DNA from: Bacilli bacterium
GTDB lineage: Bacteria > Bacillota > Bacilli > RF39 > UBA660
Length of the DNA stretch: 13,456 nucleotides
NCBI GenBank assembly: GCA_017525855.1
Contig: JAFXSE010000116.1
Span: forward strand, 1 to 13,456
Direction of reading: 5' to 3'
The notes beneath the pieces were generated by a model. The model did not search any database. It worked only from the letters and a program-made list of their open reading frames with translations, and had not been told where the DNA came from. Positions 12,201-13,456 of the stretch are shown here, in pieces; position 1 is the stretch's first letter, and every line of letters starts with the position of its first letter. Made by a program: the position numbers and the translations under genes.

Positions 12201-13257
12201 TTGTATATGATTTTTCTGGACCAACACCATGAGAAGATTCAGATATACCTATACTATGTTTTCCAATTACATTACAGGCATTCATAGATAGGATAAGAGT
12301 GGTTTCATCTTTCATTCTAATTTGATAATTAGAGGCTGCACAATCAAGAGATAAAGAGAAAGAATAAGTCCAAATTCCTAATTTGAAGCAATGTGGAACA
12401 ATTTGACCTTTTGTATTTATGAATGAAAAAACATATTGAACATTTTCACCTGCTTTATAAGAATAAGTATCATATTCTTCATCATTAACATAAAATTTAC
12501 CAGTCATTCTAGAAATATCAAAATTATCTTCACAAACAAAAGTACCTAGCATATTTAATTCTCTTCTATTACCACTCATATAACCAGTAAATCCTACATA
12601 AGCAGTATAAGTCTCTAATTTTGCTGAAAGATCAACAGAATAAGAGAAAATTTGTTGATTAGCACCAGAATATACTGTTAATTTTTTATCTTCATAAATA
12701 AGTCTGAAATCCCAATTCATATCTCTTGTTGGATCAAATCTTTGTGTAGTCAGTCTTCCATTGGTTAAAGCTTTATCATCATCATTTGAGCAATCACTAT
12801 CACAGAATCGGAAAGAATAGCTACTATCATCAGGATCATGATTATTTTTATTGAAATCGAATTCAATAACATAACTTTTAGTAAATCCATAATATCCTAA
12901 ATAATCGCCTGAAGCAGTACTTAATTTATTTTTATCTTTAGAGATGACAATAGTGAATCCTTCTAAAGTTTGTTCTTTACTACTTTCAATTACTTCTACA
13001 TGCTGAAGACTGGCTTTTAAATGAACTTCAAACCTTGGTTCTATTAAGACTCTTCTTCTGTACCATAAAGCACCATTACCTTGATAAAAGTTAAGAGCTG
13101 GGACATAATTTCTTGCAGAACCTTCTTCATATGCTGTTGTTTCGTCTAAATACATTTTTCTCATACCAGATTGACATGTATCATCTGCATAAATTGCATG
13201 GATGATGAACATCCATAAAAATAAAACAAGAAAACTAATCTTTTGTTTAGCTTTCAT
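250..13257 (-). CDS. Giant secreted L-type lectin / filamin-Ig repeat protein with Cys-rich tail
   Basis: One uninterrupted frame of 4,335 codons ends in TAA. The ATG at 13255-13257 is the first possible start: an in-frame TAA lies only two codons upstream (13264-13266), and a signal peptide follows at once. Domains in order: signal peptide 1-24; legume-lectin-like domain about 55-243; about eight divergent Ig-like domains 251-1218; six four-domain filamin/Ig-like super-repeats (1219, 1698, 2153, 2609, 3075, 3544 onward); a canonical filamin domain about 3987-4102; a 33-cysteine tail 4105-4334. The recurring strand motif [FYC]-[YRF]-D-K-Y-x-N and the G-x-Y strand at domain ends are typical of filamin-type Ig folds. 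No C-terminal hydrophobic anchor is seen, so the protein is probably secreted, or bound in a cell coat or extrusome. A surface adhesin role (bacteria, plant particles or another cell) is inference. I do not recognise a named orthologue. No introns are needed, and no in-frame stops imply a recoded genetic code. Confidence 0.93.
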   Translation of the reverse strand: MKAKQKISFLVLFLWMFIIHAIYADDTCQSGMRKMYLDETTAYEEGSARNYVPALNFYQGNGALWYRRRVLIEPRFEVHLKASLQHVEVIESSKEQTLEGFTIVISKDKNKLSTASGDYLGYYGFTKSYVIEFDFNKNNHDPDDSSYSFRFCDSDCSNDDDKALTNGRLTTQRFDPTRDMNWDFRLIYEDKKLTVYSGANQQIFSYSVDLSAKLETYTAYVGFTGYMSGNRRELNMLGTFVCEDNFDISRMTGKFYVNDEEYDTYSYKAGENVQYVFSFINTKGQIVPHCFKLGIWTYSFSLSLDCAASNYQIRMKDETTLILSMNACNVIGKHSIGISESSHGVGPEKSYTIQAGSLEIITLIGHDGIIDSSSKTSKVENGVRILQFGTDNGDFSLKGESMEIVLDFSITDGAGNAVDLGTNSADILSKVGFVCNGNSPTLSMRKYEEHYQLIIKITKTGTYQLFQYTYMKESIKFTVIVGGISTSLSYCTLDGYNSNPSLKAGAKVNYNCYFKDGRGNEINIKRFKEINEYDFSCETKKTSPTSKTYSNSYSDKTTFYQCAFTIPDNGVFQFYAYLIQIGTNKKIQINGKISSVTVAGEASSLSKSQIFNYYSKKWISIENAVIEYRNDNSGKITSLDLADSSGILMSTYKTYPSDFDVTKIKVDFYSNHDQNYDVGKYVAKIYKEGGKEYIGIFNVEGKESDKYMKRSSFDYTLKITFGTDVKIVTFRYNTQTLQISTYTTCFHEFDAKKMEVNIDNNIQIKADGKEMKIGTIILKTTDNYLYNYNIGTDKIKITLTATGDVKFRIAVFSIAGIYEVYASSTTEYSGGFTVKYGETTVVTKTIVSEQVYAYSMSFKYNQYFKQTKQSGNEYWFEYTGDFTDGNLGFDFQLKDEGNGIISRGDYFDKNAEIYYIVDGKTYTDKNYYSITYNSGYYTFKDKFKYQSKTYTWVFYFKEGNKQVKYYITYDQSRIKQQISVENSYFTIISGEYKINSYVFVDVFLKDGNNAFMGLTSGKLDELRGNVVVKAFNSENKELFSFNYKQTTSNYAIRYESNVKVAGAIKIIAYYKNEEIHCSTSSSSITISAPQFSLAKSIFQIILDNTVEMDVGKQITIQNSYQNPRFNLILYTESGEKTTYTSDSEFTLVLTGKEGKVNIEFNVQKSTENIQFTFKNEYYELFKTLNGEFTLTLTSGKQTLSWTLQLLGDGDNYSLDTNYDLEQTYIEPANAVAVAGEKTVINIQLRGSDGLRWNNYAYDILWKFRLENSYGLEKGKGIDYNFEINYNNKGNIILTITQNVITDKGENIITIKLLEEYTFKTKISLKVKSGEFSKLKIVEKPSDGDVTNPPTIKFMPIDDKGNLVTDFFDSSVTREYLNSLTVGKSLEGVTLTANNYVSGGKYLIVQYKTTISTNVKVTSQYFEETYSYRIKSGPINFENTYAEMATREKGSSGDYKILIYPRDKYMNDIDDLSEADMKKFTTYYQKVEENSNESVTNCKLVEGHSSEIDVIINGNSAAKKTETETVYNSIECSTPITYIGNIAFHVEYTKTEIECKNCVFSVIFSEFEWKNTKTYYKNTEYYLDVEKINEVQAKKEPIFQVTFYDQYKNVLEASSIEKLNLITKFEGTDIKFCVSNSGNKKLITLCPTSNGDDNINKWQYITNGDSYSLTIQQKEVIENSFTYKIKIVGGAEGSSEAADYTKTIFNPTKIQVVAGEEGSTTMEIRTAKEIRKNYWFPNPSEKIKVTFDEDSDYCSYKVEKGDLPGRYVIKVTCSKENENNGFSVTVEGKKITQKVTLVVNSGKAYYLEVVNTDLFTVSSDKYTWKINPSNDDEISFSFKVLDKNKNDITHSIIGKNEITITSDKFGANENYYKFTYDEKKNEYLFYDNIKQAITKHVWNILIVESNRKYSFIYTRVPGAVDVTKSFYTIDKTNYIIKESSTVVVTLRDKYEVNVGTQEGRLEKEIKNTNVVTKQTTETKYESKITKTTITYTYTYSEIGKYELSVTYNNQQIEKKTEVTVSYQEISTEKSKLFYDIGNKNEILMSTTSQANINNKEVKPIYKFYLYTDKEEKITLYDHSVTVTCHMTFGEEDKWELDVRKEDSYFLFAYKEGNPEFNKLPGGEYYLIIVYNKVEIKYPLLFLGDKDVSPNANYDLSKTYITPIYIDAIAGESKEIDIEFRAKDNLRWNYQVSLSSLIVTNSYGLDETKLKIDKQLGEKDGQIKIIVTQYESNRDSYNNVLSFSYGNGAITQKVTLNIKNAELKKLVYYGGAVDGTVVNPSIVKFIPKDAYDNIYSEIFDKKEFTQEKLEKLTKGISTDKYELTSNSYVSEGKYLNVQYSSKKVTTIEITSSYFSNTIKYKLWSGPVNAEHSYAQLEKTEGVKAGDTNKMDIYPRDIYDNIVTNVTTSDLSKFDVNYEVNKEYKVEVTKSCNVKSFNNDHFFCQVVIEKSGKIEFIVDYDDKDVACKKCQLDITPDKLDFDKTKVYNKNEEKELSRTELNSLPVTITPNFEIHFYDKYSNQIIDKNEIAKLTVTTEIVVTDVKLCVTNNEITKLSTVCKLENSNENERKWTYLPNGDKYQLIVAETTTKKEITYKIQLTGGYTDGSSGEVDSQKTYINPNELTLTAGKEKTVSLELRTAEDKRKNYWYEKPEDNIKVNFPDEVKNCVYSLTQDEKPGQYNIKFNCTKSSNGFKVKVLVEEKEVPKQVTIKVVPDEVSKSKLFKMNGEEITKVELGTVSVEDKFQMINKLYDQYDNLITDVNSEISKLNIKIAPYTTAKGHTYKAEPVAQANGDVIITITSTYAYTHVVVGKYFPLEFYNITFTHGIANEDNSYIEVSHRDRFVGEEAKVYIYCYDKYNNYIDANEYKETSPYQVKHNNEKETELKVVSEKYGIEVREGLNVLSYPGTFYISGITVVHGYIGTKEISCHSCRINIKSRDIDFDHTKVMRYESTKKDYELLKNGIVEKNTKEQPVYRLYPRDKYDNDVDTIPTETLNKYTAHFKSQNSSTVYNLKLNNEGQSNQEYAEFIVNDTINSGVTWETLVGGFYDLVFTYEKQTIKYNITIEGDGKGGSNEPADIQHTHINEQNLKYIAGKKGYMIIEMRTKDNIRRNSWDNDVKFNIKSCDESDKTFSFTQSNAGTRGVYYIEVTTQKSNTYPKLEKCQLKIYVNNELIKNLNPEQEVSPDEVVVTRILEKYYKEKQNSKILIDGTTDKDYQFEVASYDQYNNLAETKQEVVEIKINYKLEAREINDATSQSDETTGYRKYNVPCHVAGEYVIYTDKSGSKGLYLEYETTFNIIAGVIDLSKTIVKEKETPIKAGTKPAITIDAFDKYGNKLKINDYLSKFTSTFIDASNEKHSSKGDNNEILQNVLFTSETAVTIVGKIKVEVVYDKKEKVDTSKVIIDVIPGDPDPKNSVLSREVSKSVFTQYKNGDSFTVDTNDILILNVSLYDSYNNFISEIPSDVNVINPTMSGNDMSEIKFDVTRRISNFDLDFNRNETYVHIYQHLVSGTYDFTYTVKTVLGETSFKYNIVISKEDNGHGNGPYDLEKCVLKPKNTSFVAGNYEHFTLELRTKKGLLYNDDIDLEKDITIKIDKEDKSFKSTVEKTTNEYGTYTITIYSEKKGYYTMDVLLTDLIKGNNEKGNAGPAYYTVYPDKVPDKRYTVFFSKPSGKVPAESTMNISFTLADKFNNLFEDRNDCVDVPYLTLYNNGELLPVISFKLKPDGKTYEILVKPKYPPKNMSMNVIYDDKENNVYCFPENIDVFVTSEIDYTKTIIVSKNKEKINAGEILDMWLYTFDKKGECMDEKDFSETFEIVVDGPSDSPISPTFTKKYKVRRTDNKDLECNNEYQIITTDEDIYKYSGHYIIKVYGAEQQIAKYNQTCYPLDYTLFYLFLYFDNEHIPVSETVTFKVNGTDKFGNIVGKPLVENTDIALTLIPDNTVPNITKDKNEKSTGQLFFDISNRKAGTYQLHLYYKGKEVIKVNVNEDLPKLTFVTGPCRADNNDDFDLTTLTGYVTQKPVTFSFQCYDVYHNKITKGGEKFRGVGNLVISNENIPLSYLEIKDLDNGRYNVSFIPDTPGKYVIRLWVDETIKYGDEVVKEYERKTCKGSTPVLCPNNECAADYYSCIVPPNGCDHSTPFKCKVNGTDTCVKSQTDCDCPYGFYKCSYMKYCVPYERREDMCPLYIRRRCQSLQANWGYFADGICRDKNYVQPTQIVCPYGKVLCCDLTCRDDYKLCPVSEMLPVGKTRCVDQQVKNYAYQCSSTITCANPNDVVCYDGTCVENEIFCGPVRECPINYPHLCNNNVCVEKESDCMVGIACGDGKSLCYDFICRERCD
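256..945 (-). other. Cys-rich tail: seven four-Cys modules, residues 4105-4334
   Basis: The last 230 residues hold 33 cysteines. Twenty-eight fall into seven modules with pattern about C-x(6,7)-C-x4-C-x6-C. First cysteines are at 4105, 4132, 4157, 4216, 4266, 4292 and 4318. Modules 1, 4, 5 and 6 keep the x4/x6 spacing exactly. Modules 2 and 3 have longer loops, and the last is shortened at the stop. Between the second and third cysteines the consensus is about D/N-G-x, and V or R often follows the third. Extra cysteines (4188, 4203, 4224, 4248, 4260) lie between or inside modules. I do not recognise a named family. Small disulfide knots that stack, cross-link or bind matrix are the likely role. 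There is no membrane anchor after it. Confidence 0.8.
952..1299 (-). other. Canonical filamin-type Ig domain, residues about 3987-4102
   Basis: This is the best filamin match in the protein. It opens L-P-K-L-T-F-V-T-G-P with a Cys, has the B/C strand C-Y-D-V-Y-H-N-K, and carries the family hallmark D-N-G-R-Y-N-V-S-F-I-P (4064-4074) followed by P-G-K-Y-V-I. In filamins this D-N-G-x-Y-x-V-x-Y-x-P...P-G-x-Y block is the most conserved segment. Here it anchors the assignment of the whole stalk to filamin-like folds. It links directly to the cysteine-rich tail. Confidence 0.8.
1303..2628 (-). repeat. Super-repeat unit 6, residues 3544-3985 (most divergent)
   Basis: This last unit is about 442 residues. 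Domain a opens D-L-E-K-C-V-L-K-P, then F-V-A-G-N and L-R-T-K-K, but has lost the aromatic R-K-N-Y-W block (it reads L-L-Y-N-D-D). Later domains carry A-D-K-F-N-N, T-F-D-K-K-G-E and T-D-K-F-G-N. A second T-K-T-I motif occurs at the start of domain c. Cysteines are more frequent than in unit 5. A short hydrophobic strand (about 3887-3895) is too short and too embedded to be a membrane span. Confidence 0.7.
2629..4035 (-). repeat. Super-repeat unit 5, residues 3075-3543
   Basis: This unit is 469 residues long. Domain a opens D-I-Q-H-T-H-I-N-E, then I-A-G-K-K, M-R-T-K and R-R-N-S-W. Domain b has S-Y-D-Q-Y-N-N. Domain c has A-F-D-K-Y-G-N, the closest match to the classical filamin D-x-Y-G-N strand, and no CxxC. 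Domain d has L-Y-D-S-Y-N-N and ends with a Gly/Asn-rich linker (about 3533-3542). Phase and domain order are unchanged from units 1-4, but similarity to any one unit is lower. Confidence 0.75.
4036..5433 (-). repeat. Super-repeat unit 4, residues 2609-3074
   Basis: This unit is 466 residues long. Domain a opens D-S-Q-K-T-Y-I-N-P, then T-A-G-K, R-T-A (R2635) and R-K-N-Y-W with C2664/C2683, the same disulfide spacing as unit 2. Domain b has L-Y-D-Q-Y-D-N. Domain c has C-Y-D-K-Y-N-N and ends in C2925-x-x-C2928, which unit 2 lacks. Domain d has F-D-H-T-K-V and Y-P-R-D-K-Y-D-N-D (D2978), ending I-E-G-D-G-K-G-G. It is a partner of unit 2 in the higher-order duplication, although its c and d domains have drifted. 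Confidence 0.8.
5434..6801 (-). repeat. Super-repeat unit 3, residues 2153-2608
   Basis: This unit is 456 residues long. Domain a (2153-2262) opens D-L-S-K-T-Y-I-T-P, then A-I-A-G-E and L-R-W-N...N-S-Y-G-L as in unit 1. Domain b (2263-2361) shares D-G-x-V-x-N-P, Y-V-S-x-G-K-Y-L and V-Q-Y with unit 1: 10 of 20 residues are identical over the D-G-x-V block. Domain c (2362 to about 2475) opens S-G-P-V-N, has Y-P-R-D-I-Y-D-N (D2394) and ends in C2464-x-x-C2467. Domain d (to 2608) has F-Y-D-K-Y-S-N, the same Cys pair pattern as unit 1 domain d, and ends L-T-G-G. Confidence 0.8.
6802..8166 (-). repeat. Super-repeat unit 2, residues 1698-2152
   Basis: This unit is 455 residues long. Domain a opens D-Y-T-K-T-I-F-N-P, then V-A-G-E-E, R-T-A (from R1724) and R-K-N-Y-W, with a probable disulfide pair C1753/C1772. 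In the ungapped 49-residue stretch from R1724, 21 residues are identical to unit 4 (from R2635). The third domain contains T-L-R-D-K-Y but has no CxxC where units 1, 3 and 4 have it, and is rich in Lys/Thr/Glu. The fourth domain (E-K-S-K-L-F-Y-D) matches the Ig domain just before unit 1 and ends in an L-G-D-K-D linker. Confidence 0.8.
8167..9603 (-). repeat. Super-repeat unit 1, residues 1219-1697
   Basis: This is a four-domain filamin/Ig-like unit of 479 residues. Domain a (1219-1332) opens D-L-x-x-T-Y-I-x-P, then A-V-A-G-E and L-R-W-N...N-S-Y-G-L. Domain b (1333-1430) has D-G-x-V-x-N-P and a Y-V-S-x-G-K-Y-L strand. Domain c (1431-1565) opens S-G-P-I-N, has the filamin-like Y-P-R-D-K-Y (D1462), and ends in a C1554-x-x-C1557 pair. 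Domain d (about 1566-1697) has N-T-K-T-Y-Y and F-Y-D-Q-Y-K-N plus a Cys pair, ending I-V-G-G. It is closest to unit 3, not to the adjacent unit 2. Confidence 0.8.
9604..12507 (-). other. Divergent Ig-like stalk, about eight domains, residues 251-1218
   Basis: This region is beta-strand-rich with no hydrophobic span and no low-complexity linkers. Recurring boundaries such as V-I-V-G-G, V-T-V-A-G and I-T-I-S-A every 110-130 residues suggest about eight sandwich domains. They are more divergent than the downstream units. The final domain (starting near S-L-A-K-S-I-F) closely matches the last domain of super-repeat unit 2 and ends in a similar L-G-D-x-D...N-Y-D-L linker. A stretch beginning V-T-K-T-I looks like a degenerate first domain. 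So the last third may be a decayed 'unit 0' of the super-repeat. Scattered cysteines could form intradomain disulfides. Exact domain borders are uncertain without structure prediction. Confidence 0.6.
12529..13095 (-). other. Legume (L-type) lectin-like domain, residues about 55-243
   Basis: The segment carries the ordered landmarks of the concanavalin-like legume lectin fold. These are E-G-F-T-I-V-I-S (99-106), G-x-x-L-G-Y (117-122), the metal-site strand and loop E132-F-D134-x-x-x-N138-x-x-D141-P, then W182 with L-I-Y (186-188), and Y-V-G-F-T (220-224) before a closing F-V-C (240-242). In legume lectins the Glu, Asp, Asn and Asp in these positions bind Mn2+ and Ca2+ and order the sugar-binding loop. 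All four are present with soybean-agglutinin-like spacing. Extra cysteines (C152, C156, C242) are unlike plant lectins. Sugar binding is likely but specificity cannot be read. The domain is at the distal N-terminal end, as expected for a ligand-binding head. Bacterial L-type lectin domains and eukaryotic cargo lectins are the alternative relatives. Confidence 0.75.
13186..13257 (-). other. Signal peptide (residues 1-24)
   Basis: The N-terminus has a basic start (MKAKQK) followed by a hydrophobic core of about 14 residues (roughly 8-21, rich in F, L, V, I, W) and ends in A-I-Y-A before D-D. Ile at -3 and Ala at -1 suit signal peptidase cleavage after Ala24. A cysteine follows at residue 28. 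This sends the whole Ig stalk through the secretory pathway, unlike classical cytoplasmic filamins, and fits the many paired cysteines downstream. Confidence 0.9.
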
Positions 13258-13456
13258 TAAGCTTTAAATTATTTTTAAAAAATATATTGAGTATTTATTG
13301 AAAAAAAAAAATGAATAAAAACATAAAATTATTATAATTGTTAAACAAATGTTAAAATATATATTTTTAATTTTATTATATATTTAATATATTTAATAAA
13401 TAATAAAAATTAATTTTATAATAAGATTATTTTATTAAATATAAAATTTAAACTAA
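13258..13456 (-). promoter_or_regulatory. A/T-rich 5' flank with presumed promoter
   Basis: These 199 bases upstream of the ATG contain only about 12 G or C bases. An in-frame TAA at 13264-13266 closes the frame just upstream of the start. An A11 run on the + strand (13301-13311) becomes a T tract 44-54 bases before the ATG. Many TATA-like strings exist, but none stands out from the background, so no individual element is called. No upstream gene is present. No right-hand telomere (ATTGGGG) is seen, so the chromosome end lies beyond the window. Confidence 0.45.

Noticed and set aside
13311..13337. Plus-strand ATG after the A11 run as the start of a divergent gene
   Set aside because: The frame stops after eight codons at TAA and nothing longer follows before the window end.
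1..13456. Assembly artefact producing the tandem repeats
   Set aside because: The units are clearly diverged at the DNA level and differ in length and cysteine content, so collapsed or expanded identical repeats do not explain them.

Overview
The window looks like most of one gene-sized macronuclear chromosome of a ciliate. The left edge is a telomere-like tract (2.9 copies of a CCCCAAT heptamer). A single uninterrupted minus-strand reading frame of 4,335 codons fills 97% of the window (250-13257). Both flanks are almost pure A/T: about 5% G+C in 21-240 and 6% in 13258-13456. No codon of the frame is TAA, TAG or TGA, and it closes with TAA, so the standard genetic code is in use. That argues against ciliates that read UAR as glutamine, such as Tetrahymena, Paramecium and Oxytricha. 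It fits standard-code groups such as litostomes. From memory, CCCCAAT telomeres are reported for the rumen ciliate Entodinium, but I could not check this. The right end shows no complementary ATTGGGG telomere, so the chromosome is probably cut just short there.

Layout, left to right on the + strand: telomere repeat (1-20); AT-rich subtelomeric spacer and 3' UTR of the gene (21-249); the giant gene on the minus strand (250-13257); AT-rich 5' flank with the presumed promoter (13258-13456). No other convincing gene, RNA gene, mobile element or CRISPR array is seen.

The gene encodes a protein of about 4,335 residues. From the N-terminus it has a cleavable signal peptide (1-24) and a legume-type (L-type) lectin-like domain with its metal-site motif (about 55-243). 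About eight divergent Ig-like beta-sandwich domains follow (about 251-1218). Next come six tandem copies of a four-domain filamin/Ig-like super-repeat with a period of 442-479 residues (1219-3985), then one canonical filamin-type domain (about 3987-4102). It ends in a cysteine-rich tail of seven four-cysteine modules (4105-4334). There is no transmembrane segment or GPI signal at the C-terminus. The layout (carbohydrate-binding head, very long Ig stalk, disulfide-rich base) suggests a secreted or cell-coat adhesin. The function is inferred, not recognised from a known named gene.

The main things to follow up are the nested repeat architecture (four domains per unit, six units, units 1+2 resembling units 3+4), the unnamed C-terminal cysteine module, the CxxC pair present in only some units, and the lectin head on an Ig stalk in a single-gene chromosome.
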